From the NCBI GenBank assembly GCA_025998875.1, contig AP024675.1, positions 2,290,933-2,354,932 of the forward strand: a stretch of DNA of 64,000 bases, read 5' to 3'. Origin of the DNA: Bacteroidota bacterium (lineage in GTDB: Bacteria; Bacteroidota; Rhodothermia; JANXDC01). Position 1 is the stretch's first letter. Each line of letters opens with the position of its first letter. Shown here piece after piece: positions 45,792 through 54,718 of the stretch. The notes beneath the pieces are model-generated. The model was not told the origin of the DNA, made no database searches, and saw only the letters and a list, made by a program, of their open reading frames with translations. The translations under genes were made by a program, and so were the position numbers.

Positions 45792-46966
45792 CGGCCCGCT
45801 CCAGCGGGCGGAGGACCAAGGGCCTCGAGCAGCTCATCGATCTCCTCGGCTTTATGTCCGGCCGTCAGGCTCAGGCGCAGACGGCTTGTGCCATGAGGCA
45901 CGGTGGGGGGACGAATGGCCGGCACCCAGTGCCCGCGCGCACGCAGGGCCTCGGCCCGCTGGAGCGTCTCCGATACGGGTCCGATCCGCAGGGGCACGAT
46001 CGGCGTCGGGTCATCCGGCACCGACCAGCCCAGCTGGCGCAATCCCTGACGCAACCTCTGCCCGAGCCGGTGAAGATGCTGGCGGCGGGAGTGATCAAAG
46101 CGGGCGATGCGGAGCGCGGCCAGTGCGGCGGCTACAACCGGAGGCGCCGGCGCGGTGGAAAACATGTACGAACGGGCGCGATTGCGCAGAAAGCGGATCA
46201 GCACGGCCGGACCGGCCAGGAATCCGCCTTCGGCGGCCAGGGCCTTGCTCGTTGTACCGATGTGGATGAGCCGCTCTCGGCCCTTGAGCCCGAAATGGGC
46301 GGCGGTCCCGGATCCGTCAAAGCCGAGCACGCCGGTACCGTGCGCATCGTCGACGAACAGCAAGGCGTCAAACCGCTCGGCCAGCTCCAGCAGATCCGGA
46401 AGCGGAGCCAGATCCCCGTCCATGGAGAACACCCCGTCGGTGAGGATGGCGGCAAACCGGTACCGGCCCCGCTCCTGACGCAGTCGGTCCTCCAGCGACC
46501 CCGGATCGGCGTGTCGGAAGGGGCACAGGTGGGCGCCGGAAGCGCGTGCGCCGTCGAGCAGGCTGGCGTGCACGAGCTCATCATACAGCACCAGATCCCG
46601 GGGTCCACAGAGGGCCATGAGCCAGCCCACATTGGCCTGATAGCCCGTGGCGAACAGACAGGCGGCCTCCGTGCCCTTCCAGCGGGCCAGCTCCTCTTCC
46701 AGCTCCTCATGCAGAGGGGTTTTGCCCGGAAGGAGGGGCGAGGCGCCGGATCCCGTCCCGTACCGCGCGGCCGCTTCCTGAGCGGCATGCACCACCTCCG
46801 GATGGGTGGCCAGGTCCAGGTAATGATTCGAACCCCAGTACACGAACCGACCCCCGTCAATCGTGGTGCGGGCCCTTGCGGGGCCGCTGCGCACCGGACC
46901 AGCGCGCAGCAGACCGGCTGCCTCCTGCGCACGGAGCTTATGCTCCAGATACTGAAGCCAGTTCAT
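45788..46966 (-). CDS. bioF: 8-amino-7-oxononanoate synthase BioF
   Basis: 392 residues. PLP enzyme that condenses pimeloyl-ACP/CoA with alanine, first step of biotin ring assembly. Signatures: NHYLDLATHPEV, GTGSGASPLL, DDAHGTGVLG and the PLP-lysine in GTTSKALAAEGGFLAG. The serine before Lys and AAEGG differ slightly from the common FGKALGxxGG, so a related alpha-oxoamine synthase is the only alternative; the cluster supports BioF. ATG 46966 overlaps the stop of the KAS III gene (ATGA); ATG 46975 is also possible. Confidence 0.9.
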   Translation of the reverse strand: MNWLQYLEHKLRAQEAAGLLRAGPVRSGPARARTTIDGGRFVYWGSNHYLDLATHPEVVHAAQEAAARYGTGSGASPLLPGKTPLHEELEEELARWKGTEAACLFATGYQANVGWLMALCGPRDLVLYDELVHASLLDGARASGAHLCPFRHADPGSLEDRLRQERGRYRFAAILTDGVFSMDGDLAPLPDLLELAERFDALLFVDDAHGTGVLGFDGSGTAAHFGLKGRERLIHIGTTSKALAAEGGFLAGPAVLIRFLRNRARSYMFSTAPAPPVVAAALAALRIARFDHSRRQHLHRLGQRLRQGLRQLGWSVPDDPTPIVPLRIGPVSETLQRAEALRARGHWVPAIRPPTVPHGTSRLRLSLTAGHKAEEIDELLEALGPPPAGAGR

Positions 46967-47940
46967 AGCCGCCATAACACCGCTCCGGCCAGCAGACCGC
47001 TGCCCACCGCGGCCAGCAGCAACGTCTGTCCGGGCTGGAGCCGGCCGGCCCGGTGGGCTTCAGCCAGCAAGATGGGAATAGAGGCCGCCGAGGTATTGCC
47101 CACCCGGGTGACGTTCTCCAGCACCCGATCCGGACCGAAGCCGAGCTCTCGGGCCACGGCCTGGATCACGCGCAGGCTGGCCTGATGGGGCACGAAATAG
47201 GTGACCTCCTCGGGGCGCACTCCGGCCCGCTCCAGCACCCGGCGGCTCAGACGCAGGAAGGCCTCTATGGCCTCACGGAATAGCATCGGCCCCCGCTCCA
47301 TACGCATCCGGTGCCGGCCCAGGAGAGCGGTCTCCGGGCCGAAGGGTTCCCGACTGCCGCCTGCGGGCACCCAGACGCGGCCCTGCGCCTGACCATCGGA
47401 TTCAAGCGCCCAGGCCAGCAGACCGCCTCCAGGCTCCCTGGATTTGCCCAGCAACAGGGCCCCGGCCCCATCGCCGAAAAGCGCCGCTGTGGCCAGATCT
47501 GACCAGTCCAGACGCCGACTGAGCACATTGGCTCCGATCAGGAGCGCCGTGGCGTCGGGATCCGGATCCAGCTCCAGGACCGCGCAGGCCAGCACAAGCC
47601 CGTAAAGAAAACCCGCGCAGGCCCCGGCCAGATCGATCGCCGCCGCTCGTTCCAGGCCCAGACGGGCCGCCACAGCCGGCGCCGTGGGGGGCAGGGGATA
47701 ATCCGGCGTGCTGGTGGCCAGCAGGAGCCAGCGCACCCGGGTGCGATCCTGTCCGGAGAGGGCCTCTTGGGCCGCGCGCACAGCCAGATCCGAGGTGGCC
47801 TCTCCTTCTCTGGCCACATGTCGGCTCAGCACCCCCGTACGGCGCGCGATCGCGCCCGGAAGCCATCCCTGCCTGCGCTCCAGCTCTTCGGAGGTGAGCG
47901 TCCGCTCCGGCAGTGCGGATCCCAGCCCCAGCCAGCGCAT
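46963..47940 (-). CDS. bioZ: KAS III (FabH-like) enzyme in the biotin operon, candidate BioZ
   Basis: 325 residues. A complete thiolase-fold condensing enzyme with the Cys-His-Asn triad at C108 (DLAGACAGF), H251 (FVPHQAS) and N281 (VGNTSAASIP). FabH normally starts fatty acid synthesis; in some alphaproteobacteria a FabH relative, BioZ, sits in the biotin operon and makes pimeloyl-ACP from glutaryl-CoA. Here it lies between bioA and bioF and no bioC, bioH or bioG is present, so I infer a BioZ role. It could instead be the organism's FabH. ATG 47940 has GGAG 6 nt upstream and lies 2 nt after the bioA stop. Confidence 0.8.
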   Translation of the reverse strand: MRWLGLGSALPERTLTSEELERRQGWLPGAIARRTGVLSRHVAREGEATSDLAVRAAQEALSGQDRTRVRWLLLATSTPDYPLPPTAPAVAARLGLERAAAIDLAGACAGFLYGLVLACAVLELDPDPDATALLIGANVLSRRLDWSDLATAALFGDGAGALLLGKSREPGGGLLAWALESDGQAQGRVWVPAGGSREPFGPETALLGRHRMRMERGPMLFREAIEAFLRLSRRVLERAGVRPEEVTYFVPHQASLRVIQAVARELGFGPDRVLENVTRVGNTSAASIPILLAEAHRAGRLQPGQTLLLAAVGSGLLAGAVLWRL

Positions 47941-47942
47941 GA

Positions 47943-49316
47943 TCAGCTCCACTCCCCTCGGGCGGCTCGTTCCAGATCCGGTATGGCGCGCTGATGGGCC
48001 TCATAGAGCAGCGCGAGCATCTCCTGAAGCTCGGCCTCCGTAGAGGCCAGCGGAGGCATGAAAATCACCACATGCGCATAGGGCCGAATGAGCAGGCCGA
48101 GCTCGCGCGCCCGCCAGGCCACAAGCCATCCGGCGCGCGCCTCCCAGGGAAAGGGCTCCCGCCTTTGGGGGTCACCGACGAGCTCGATACCGACCATAAA
48201 CCCTTTCTGCCGCACCTGTCCCACAAAGGGCAGCTGGCGGAAACGCTCCAGCTCGTGGGCGATCAGGCGCTCTCGGGCGGGCAACTGGGGCAGAAGCGCC
48301 TCGAGCAGATCCAGGTTGGCCAGGGCCACCGCACAGCCGAGCGGATTGCCCGTGTAGGAATGGCCGTGGAAGAACGCCTTTCGCTCGGCGTACTCGCCCA
48401 GAAAAGCCTCATAGATCCGGTCCGTGGCCAGCGTGGCCGCAAGGGGCAGGTAGCCGCCCGTGATCCCCTTCCCCACCGCCATGAGATCGGGGCTGATCCC
48501 CTCATGATCGCAGGCAAACATGCGACCGGTTCGGCCAAACCCTGTAGCCACCTCATCGGCCACAAGCAATACCTCGTAGCGCGTGCACAGCTCCCGCAGG
48601 GCGCGCAGGTATCCGTCTGGCATTACCCGAATCCCTCCCACGCCCTGCACCAGGGGTTCGACAAATACGGCCGCCAGCTCATGGGCATGGCTTCTGAGCA
48701 ACTCCTCGAGCCGGTTGAGGCACTCCAGACGACACGGTCCCCGGCAGCCGGGACAATCGTAGCGGTCCGGGTACGGGGCCTGAATGGGGTCGCGCAACAG
48801 GGGATAGAAGGGCTCATGAAAGGCAGGAACCGGGGCAACGGCCACCGCCCCGAGCGTGTCCCCGTGATAGCCCCCCACGAAGGAAAGCACCCGGTGTTTC
48901 TCCGGACGCCCGGACTGATACCAGTACTGCACAGCCATCTTGAGGGCCGCCTCCACGGCACCGGATCCGTTATCGGAATAGAACACTTTGCGCAGACCGG
49001 GCGGGGCGATCCGGACCAGGCGCTCGGCCAGCAGGATCGCGGGCACGTTGGCCTGGCCCAGCAGGGTGGCATGGGCGACCCGCTGCAGTTGCTCTTCGAT
49101 GGCCCGGTTGAGCTCGGGCACATTATGGCCGTGCACGTTGAGCCAGATCGAGCTCACCCCATCCCAGTACCAGCGCCCGTCGACATCCTGCAGCCGACGC
49201 CCCTCCCCGCGCCAGATGATGACCGGATCACGCCGGGCGTAATCGCGCATCTGCGTATACGGATGCCAGACGTGTTCCAGATCCAGGGCAAGAAGCCGAT
49301 CCCGATCGTAGTGCAT
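47943..49316 (-). CDS. bioA: Adenosylmethionine-8-amino-7-oxononanoate aminotransferase BioA
   Basis: 457 residues. Class III PLP aminotransferase forming 7,8-diaminopelargonate. Signatures: HVWHPYTQM, DGVSSIWLNVHGHNVPEL, SDNGSGAVEAALKMA, YHGDTLGAV, LVADEVATGFGRTG, GKGITGGYLPLA with the PLP-lysine, and SYTGNPLGCA. A four-cysteine cluster (C188, C191, C195, C199) after the YHGDTLGA region is an insert not found in E. coli BioA. The frame is open upstream to 49592, but ATG 49316 gives the family N-terminus and the promoter ends at 49348. First gene of bioA-bioZ-bioF. Confidence 0.95.
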   Translation of the reverse strand: MHYDRDRLLALDLEHVWHPYTQMRDYARRDPVIIWRGEGRRLQDVDGRWYWDGVSSIWLNVHGHNVPELNRAIEEQLQRVAHATLLGQANVPAILLAERLVRIAPPGLRKVFYSDNGSGAVEAALKMAVQYWYQSGRPEKHRVLSFVGGYHGDTLGAVAVAPVPAFHEPFYPLLRDPIQAPYPDRYDCPGCRGPCRLECLNRLEELLRSHAHELAAVFVEPLVQGVGGIRVMPDGYLRALRELCTRYEVLLVADEVATGFGRTGRMFACDHEGISPDLMAVGKGITGGYLPLAATLATDRIYEAFLGEYAERKAFFHGHSYTGNPLGCAVALANLDLLEALLPQLPARERLIAHELERFRQLPFVGQVRQKGFMVGIELVGDPQRREPFPWEARAGWLVAWRARELGLLIRPYAHVVIFMPPLASTEAELQEMLALLYEAHQRAIPDLERAARGEWS

Positions 49317-49347
49317 GGGTCCACTTTCGTTTTTCCGGGTCCGGGCC

Positions 49348-49379
49348 CAAAATTCGGGTCGTCTCCAGGAAAAGACCAA
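49348..49379 (-). promoter_or_regulatory. Promoter of bioA-bioZ-bioF
   Basis: Minus-strand TTTG (49380-49377), 21-nt spacer, GAATTTTG (49355-49348), one mismatch. Leader of about 25 nt. I could not place an equally good promoter for the divergent bioD, nor a recognisable BirA or BioR operator in the 78-bp gap. Confidence 0.5.
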
Positions 49380-49394
49380 ACGGCTCTGTGAACC

Positions 49395-50105
49395 ATGGCG
49401 CGCGGTCTTTTTGTCACCGCTACGGATACCGGAGTGGGCAAGACCGTAACCGCCGCACTGCTTGCGGCCGCGTTGCGGCGTCGGGGGGTGCCGGTGGGCG
49501 TGCTCAAACCGGCCGAGACGGGATTTTCCGGAGAGCCTCAGGAGTGGCCACCGGATGGCTACGCACTGGCCCGGGCGGCCGGGCTGCTGCATGAGCCCCG
49601 AGCGCGCGTGGTGCCCTACGTGCTACCCGAACCCCTGGCCCCGGCTGTGGCGGCCCGACGAGCCGGGGTGCAAATCCGCCTCGAGGTGCTCGATGAGGCC
49701 TTTTGTGCCCAGCGCGGGCGTTTTCTGATCGTCGAAGGGGCCGGGGGTCTGGCCGTACCCCTGAATGAGGAACTGCTCATGGCTGATCTGGCCCTGCGCT
49801 GGGGGCTCGATGTGCTCATCGTGGCCCGACCCGGACTGGGCACGCTCAATCACTGCTTTCTGACGGCATTCTACGCCCGGATGAAGGGCTTGCGTCCGCT
49901 GGGCTTTGTGCTCACACCCTGGCCAGATGCGCCCGATGTGGCCACCCAGACCAATCCCGAAGAACTCGAACGGCTCACGGGCCTTCCCGTGCTCGCCCGC
50001 CTGCCCCGCCTGCGGGGAATCGATGTGGAAGCGCGTCAGTGGGACGGGCTCGAAGACGCCCTCCGCTCCTGTGAGCTGGATTACCTTCTCAAACACATAA
50101 CCTGA
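49395..50105 (+). CDS. bioD: Dethiobiotin synthetase BioD
   Basis: 236 residues. ATP-dependent carboxylation of diaminopelargonate. P-loop TDTGVGKTVTA at residues 10-20, KPAETG, and VEGAGGLAVPL are diagnostic. The C-terminus ends CELDYLLKHIT. It is divergent from bioA with a 78-bp shared regulatory gap and 12 nt upstream of bioB, so both halves of the cluster are likely co-regulated. Confidence 0.95.
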   Translation: MARGLFVTATDTGVGKTVTAALLAAALRRRGVPVGVLKPAETGFSGEPQEWPPDGYALARAAGLLHEPRARVVPYVLPEPLAPAVAARRAGVQIRLEVLDEAFCAQRGRFLIVEGAGGLAVPLNEELLMADLALRWGLDVLIVARPGLGTLNHCFLTAFYARMKGLRPLGFVLTPWPDAPDVATQTNPEELERLTGLPVLARLPRLRGIDVEARQWDGLEDALRSCELDYLLKHIT

Positions 50106-50117
50106 GGAACGAGCCCT

Positions 50118-51125
50118 ATGGAGACCCAGGTACGCTTTGACTGGGCGGCGATCGCGGATCGCATCCTCTCCGGAGGCGAAGCCGCCACGGCCGAGGAAGC
50201 GCTCGGGGCATTGCGCTGTCCGGATGAAGAGCTGCTGGATCTGCTGGCGGCCGCCTATCGGGTACGACGGCATTACTTCGGCAACCGCGTACACCTGCAC
50301 CTTTTGCTCAATGCTCAGAGCGGGCTTTGCCCGGAAGATTGCCACTACTGCTCCCAATCCCGCATCTCCCGGGCCCAGATCGCGCGCTATCCCATGCAGT
50401 CCCGGGAGACCATTCTGGCCGGCGCCGAGCGGGCCTTCCAACTCGGGGCGGCCACCTTCTGCATCGTGACTAGCGGGCGCGGTCCTTCGGATCGACATAT
50501 AGACTTCCTCTGCGAGGTCGTGCGGGAGATCAAGGCCCGTTTTCCGATCAAGGTCTGCTGCTGCCTGGGTCTGCTGCGCCCGGATCAAGCCGAACGACTT
50601 AAGCAGGCCGGGGTAGACCGCTACAACCACAACCTGAATACCAGCCGTCGCTTCACCCCCCGGATCGTGACCACGCACACCTACGAGGACCGGCTGCAGA
50701 CGGCCAGAACGGTTCAGCAAGTCGGCATTGGGCTTTGCTCGGGGGCGATCTTCGGTATGGGGGAGACCGATGAGGATATCGTGGAGGTGGCCCTGGCGCT
50801 GCGGGAGCTGGGAGCGGAGTCCATTCCGGTCAACTTCCTGCACCCCATCGCCGGTACCCCGCTTGAGAACCAGTGGGCGCTGACCCCGCAGCGGTGCCTG
50901 AAGATCCTGGCCATGATGCGGCTTGTGAACCCGGACCGCGAGATCCGCATCGCCGGAGGTCGAGAGCTGCACCTGCGCACCCTACAGCCCCTGGGCCTGT
51001 ATGCGGCCAATTCGATCTTCATCGGCGACTATCTGACCACCAAAGGGCAAGCGCCGGAGGCAGACTATCGGATGATTCAGGATCTGGGGTTTGAAGTCGA
51101 AACCCGCCCGGAGCGAGGGGGCTAA
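50118..51125 (+). CDS. bioB: Biotin synthase BioB
   Basis: 335 residues. Radical SAM enzyme that inserts sulfur into dethiobiotin. CxxxCxxC at C71, C75 and C78 (GLCPEDCHYC) binds the 4Fe-4S cluster; KVCCCLG, YNHNLNTS and GGRELHLRTLQPLG supply the cysteines and arginine of the 2Fe-2S site. Length is normal. Stop TAA overlaps the convergent stop of the iron exporter on CTAA (51122-51125). Confidence 0.97.
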   Translation: METQVRFDWAAIADRILSGGEAATAEEALGALRCPDEELLDLLAAAYRVRRHYFGNRVHLHLLLNAQSGLCPEDCHYCSQSRISRAQIARYPMQSRETILAGAERAFQLGAATFCIVTSGRGPSDRHIDFLCEVVREIKARFPIKVCCCLGLLRPDQAERLKQAGVDRYNHNLNTSRRFTPRIVTTHTYEDRLQTARTVQQVGIGLCSGAIFGMGETDEDIVEVALALRELGAESIPVNFLHPIAGTPLENQWALTPQRCLKILAMMRLVNPDREIRIAGGRELHLRTLQPLGLYAANSIFIGDYLTTKGQAPEADYRMIQDLGFEVETRPERGG

Positions 51126-52216
51126 AAGAGCCAGCCCACCAGCCGATCCCCGACCAGATACCCGACTGCGGCCACCCCGAGCCCGACGAGGAACATGTCC
51201 AGGCCGCTTCTCCAGGGATCCCGCCCGGTAAAGAAGCTGCGGAGGGCGCCCACAAGGAAATGGCTGATCATGCTCACCGCAAAGGCGCTCCAGATCTGCA
51301 CCGGGCCGTGGCCGAAGAAAAACGGCAAAACGGGGATCAGCGCGCCCAAAGCCGTAGCCGAACCCGTCAACATCCCCTCCCGCAGGGGCGAGGCCTGCTT
51401 GCCAGCCAAGCCGAGCTCCTGGCGGGCCTTCTCGGCCAGGGCGGCCTGGGGATCGGCCATGACACGACGGGCGGCCTCTTGGGCTGCCTCCGGATCCATC
51501 CCCTTGGCCTGGTAGAGGAGCTCCAGCTCTCGCCGCTCGGCTTCCGGCATGAGCCGCAGTTCCTCGGCCTCCAGCCGGAGCTCGTGCTCGTAGACCTCTT
51601 GTTCGCTTTTGGCCGCCAGATAGGCGCTTGCCCCCATAGAGAGGGCATCGGCCAGGAGTCCGGCCAGGCCGGAGAGCAGGACGATCTGCCCGGGAACCTG
51701 AGCGCCCAGCACCCCGGCCACGAGCCCAAAATTGGCCGTAAGCCCGTCGTTGAACCCGTAGACCACGTTGCGCAATAGCCCTCCGGAGGCAACCCGATGC
51801 CAAGGCTCCTCTCCGAAGCCCAGCAGCCCGGCCAGCACGGCAACATGCTCGGCCTCATCGCGCATCACGCGCCTCGTTACCGCCTGGACCTCTTCCCCCT
51901 CGGGGGGTCGGCTAAGATAGGTGCGTACCTCCCGGGCCTCCTCCTGGAGCCGCAGCTGGCTTACCCAGCCGATATACCCCCGGCGGGCCAGATAGGCCAG
52001 CAACCGTGCTCTGAGTCGGGGCCGGAACGGAGGTAGCGCTATACCCTCCTGCCGCAACAGCTCGGCAAAAAGGGCCTGGTGCTCCCGCTCCGCGGCGGCG
52101 AGCTGGCGGTAGAGCTCTGCCTCCCGCGCCGTGGGGGCTTTTTCGGCCAGGACCTCATATAGATAGGCCGACTCTCCCTCGTCCTGCCAGTGCTCCAGCC
52201 AGATGGAACGCCTCAT
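51122..52216 (-). CDS. mbfA: MbfA-like protein: ferritin-like domain fused to VIT1-type iron transporter
   Basis: 364 residues. N-terminal four-helix ferritin-like domain (about 1-140) with di-iron ligand candidates EGESAYLYE, EREHQALF and RDEAEHVAV; C-terminal VIT1/CCC1 domain (about 145-364) with NVVYGFNDGLTANFGLVAGVLGA, the LADALSMGASAYLAAKSEQE metal helix and two late helical pairs. This fusion is the membrane-bound ferritin MbfA, an inner-membrane iron exporter in rhizobia. The ATG overlaps the stop of the heptaheme cytochrome gene (ATGA). Role as Fe2+ (or Mn2+) exporter is family-based. Confidence 0.9.
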   Translation of the reverse strand: MRRSIWLEHWQDEGESAYLYEVLAEKAPTAREAELYRQLAAAEREHQALFAELLRQEGIALPPFRPRLRARLLAYLARRGYIGWVSQLRLQEEAREVRTYLSRPPEGEEVQAVTRRVMRDEAEHVAVLAGLLGFGEEPWHRVASGGLLRNVVYGFNDGLTANFGLVAGVLGAQVPGQIVLLSGLAGLLADALSMGASAYLAAKSEQEVYEHELRLEAEELRLMPEAERRELELLYQAKGMDPEAAQEAARRVMADPQAALAEKARQELGLAGKQASPLREGMLTGSATALGALIPVLPFFFGHGPVQIWSAFAVSMISHFLVGALRSFFTGRDPWRSGLDMFLVGLGVAAVGYLVGDRLVGWLF

Positions 52217-54171
52217 GATCCCCCCTTCCCAGATAGCCGCTCCCAGAGTGCGCGCACGTTCGGATCCCCGCTCCGGCGCTTGCCGTACCGCTCCACCAGA
52301 GGCCGGGCTTCCTCGTGCCGGTTTGTGTTGAGCAGGAGCGAGGCCAGATTCCCGAGCGCGGGTTCCAGATCCGGGTCCAGGGCCAGCGCCCTGCGGAAAT
52401 CCGCTTCAGCCCCCTGGAGATCCCCGGCCAGGAGGCGGGCAAAGCCCCGATTATTCCACAGCGGGGCCTGCGAGGGCGCAAGCCCCAACGCCCTCTCGTA
52501 GCCGGCAAGCGCCTCCTGGAGCCGACCCAGCTCCAGAAGCGCGCCCGCCTGCTTGGCCACAAAATCCGGATGTTCTGCTTTCAGCGCGACCGCCCGACTC
52601 AGGAACGGCAGCGCCCGCTGCGGTTGCCCCAGAGCTAGAAAGGATTCCCCGATCCGATAGGCCGTCCAGGCATCCCCAATCGAGCTGGGATCGACAGACG
52701 CCGCCAGACGGGCCACAAAGGGGTAGTCCCGCATCCAGAACCCATATTGCACCCAGAGCGGAAACACCTCCGGATCGTGTGCCGCTCGTCCGGCCCGCTC
52801 CAGATACATCCGGGCCGAATCCAGCTGCACAGCCCTGCCCTCGTACTGCTCGAAATCAGCCAGATAGCCGGCGGCACGGCTGATGGGGTCTGGATCCGGG
52901 GGTAGCAGCGGGGCCAGACGCACATAACGCCGGGGGGGAACGGGCCTGGGATCACGACCGGGAACGCGGATAAAGTGGTCCGTAATCCAGACGTGCGGTA
53001 TGTCCTTGGTCTTCGAGCGGGGCATATGGCAGCTGACACAGCCCACGGCGGCCTGCCCCTCCGGAGCCGTACATCGGGGCGCATGTGCCGCATCGTGGCA
53101 GCGCTGGCAGGGCCGATCCCAGCTTTCGGCCGAAAAGGTGGCAATGGAACGATGCGGCTCATGGCAGCTCAAACATCCCAGAGGCTCCAGATCCGGGCGG
53201 CTCCAGGAGACCTGAAAGCATCGGCTCATGGCCAGCCGATCCGGATGGGAGGCCATGATGAAGTGGGCGGTGGAATCCTCGTAGCGGGACAGATAGACGT
53301 GCATGATCGTATCGAGCCGCATTCCAGGCCGAAAATCCAGAAACGTCCGGCCCGGCCGCAGTACGGCCGTGCCCTGCATATGGCAGCGCCGACAGAGGTC
53401 GAGCTGTCGATCCGGGGGCAGCTTGCGTGGATGCACGATCGTCCACCGCTTCGGGTCCGGGGGCTTTCCGGCCCTTTTGGCTTCCACGTGCAGCTGGCCG
53501 GGTCCATGACAGGACTCGCACTCGATGGGCCGTGGGGGGTGCGTATACCGATGCTCGGAGGCAGAGACGAAATCGGGTCTGGCCATGTGGCAGCTCGTGC
53601 ACTCCAGCACCAGCGGTCGGTCAAAGCGCCGGTTGCCCCCATGAAAGCCCGGAGCCAGATCCCAGCGGCCCTCCTGGGTATACCAGGTGATGGGGATCTG
53701 GTACCAGTAGCCATTCTCCACCCGGATATGCGAATTGGTATGATGCCCGGAGCCGACGATATAGTCGATGCGCTCCAGCCGCCGGTACACCGTATCCTGG
53801 CCCTGGAGGCGGAACTCAAGCACATAGAGGGAATCTCCCCGCCGCAGGGGGCGGTAGTAGAGATCCCGCTGGGCATCGTAGACCTGATGCCGGCCGGACC
53901 AGTCCGCCTGGCTCAGCTCGGGCCGGGCTGGCCGCACAGAGCGCCCCATTTCGGAGCGGATGAAATCGGCATACTGCTCCGGATGACAACTCTGGCAGAC
54001 CTCCGAACCCACATACCGCACCCCGGGGGCCGTGTTCAGTATCACTACCTCCCCCAGGCGCACGGCCTGCTTCTGCGGATCGGCGCCCTCCCGGGCCAGC
54101 TGACAAGAGGCCCACAGGCTCAACAGCAGGGGAAACAGGGCAACCAGCGCGGGGATCGTCCGCTTATGCAT
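52213..54171 (-). CDS. Exported heptaheme cytochrome c with TPR tail
   Basis: 652 residues. Signal peptide (ALVALFPLLLSLWASC; the Cys could be lipidated but the lipobox is poor). Seven CxxCH heme sites at about residues 59, 191, 218, 260, 333, 355 and 378, arranged like cytochrome c554/c-nitrite reductase relatives, then a helical part with three to four tetratricopeptide repeats (about 480-640: SFLALGQPQRALPFLSRAVAL, GRLQEALAGYERALGLAP, GDLQGAEADFRRALALDP). Probably periplasmic or surface electron transfer. Coupled to the MbfA-like gene. No CxxCK or other nonstandard heme site is seen. Confidence 0.9.
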   Translation of the reverse strand: MHKRTIPALVALFPLLLSLWASCQLAREGADPQKQAVRLGEVVILNTAPGVRYVGSEVCQSCHPEQYADFIRSEMGRSVRPARPELSQADWSGRHQVYDAQRDLYYRPLRRGDSLYVLEFRLQGQDTVYRRLERIDYIVGSGHHTNSHIRVENGYWYQIPITWYTQEGRWDLAPGFHGGNRRFDRPLVLECTSCHMARPDFVSASEHRYTHPPRPIECESCHGPGQLHVEAKRAGKPPDPKRWTIVHPRKLPPDRQLDLCRRCHMQGTAVLRPGRTFLDFRPGMRLDTIMHVYLSRYEDSTAHFIMASHPDRLAMSRCFQVSWSRPDLEPLGCLSCHEPHRSIATFSAESWDRPCQRCHDAAHAPRCTAPEGQAAVGCVSCHMPRSKTKDIPHVWITDHFIRVPGRDPRPVPPRRYVRLAPLLPPDPDPISRAAGYLADFEQYEGRAVQLDSARMYLERAGRAAHDPEVFPLWVQYGFWMRDYPFVARLAASVDPSSIGDAWTAYRIGESFLALGQPQRALPFLSRAVALKAEHPDFVAKQAGALLELGRLQEALAGYERALGLAPSQAPLWNNRGFARLLAGDLQGAEADFRRALALDPDLEPALGNLASLLLNTNRHEEARPLVERYGKRRSGDPNVRALWERLSGKGGS

Positions 54172-54718
54172 CCGGATGCCTCCAGATAAGCTCGATCAGA
54201 AAGGCTGGCCCCCCATATCCCCATCCCTCCGGCAACATACCCTCGGCGCGGTGAAGACGCAGAAGGCCTTCTTCAGGGCAAGCGCTGACGAGCTCCCGTA
54301 CGGTGGGCAGCCGCTCTGGATCCGGAGGACCACCACGGGTGCCATTGCACAGCCGCTGAAGGCGGAGGGACGCCTGAGAGCCTCCGGGCCACAGCCGGCA
54401 TGGACGCGGGTGCCGGTATGAATGCAGGAAGATCAGCACAGCGTCGAAAGGACGATCGGGCTTGCCGCCGAAGGCGTCGGCCCGCGGGGATAAGCCGCCC
54501 GCAGCGGCCAAACGGCGGATTGGCTCGATTCCGTTCCGCGTTGGCTCCAGCGCCGTAGCCCGCAATCCCTCTTCGGCCAGCCAGACCGCGTGGCATCCCT
54601 TCCCGACTCCGAGGTCGAGAACCGAGCTGTCTGGCGGCAGAAGCCGGGCCGACACGAAGGTGTCGGAGATGTATTCCGGATCGGCGTAGCGCTCTTCCCA
54701 GGGGGCAAACAGCTCCAT
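54164..54718 (-). CDS. SAM-dependent methyltransferase, TehB-like, possibly frame-disturbed
   Basis: 184 residues from ATG 54718. Class I methyltransferase motif I is clear (SVLDLGVGKGCHAVWLAEEGLRATALEPT), motif II-like FDAVLIFL is present and the C-terminus (PTVRELVSACPEEGLLRLHRAEG...PAFLIELIWRHP) matches TehB-type proteins. The middle (LHSYRHPRPCRLWPGG) does not look like the family, whereas the +1 frame there reads IPAPASMPAVARRL, the expected helix. Two compensating indels near 54425 and 54395 would explain it. Overlaps the cytochrome start by 8 nt. Confidence 0.65.
   Translation of the reverse strand: MELFAPWEERYADPEYISDTFVSARLLPPDSSVLDLGVGKGCHAVWLAEEGLRATALEPTRNGIEPIRRLAAAGGLSPRADAFGGKPDRPFDAVLIFLHSYRHPRPCRLWPGGSQASLRLQRLCNGTRGGPPDPERLPTVRELVSACPEEGLLRLHRAEGMLPEGWGYGGPAFLIELIWRHPDA

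Noticed and set aside
49317..49394. BirA/BioR-type operator in the bioA-bioD gap
   Set aside because: I searched for paired TTGTAAAC-like or TTATAGATA-like half sites and saw none; only a short GGGCCC palindrome is present.
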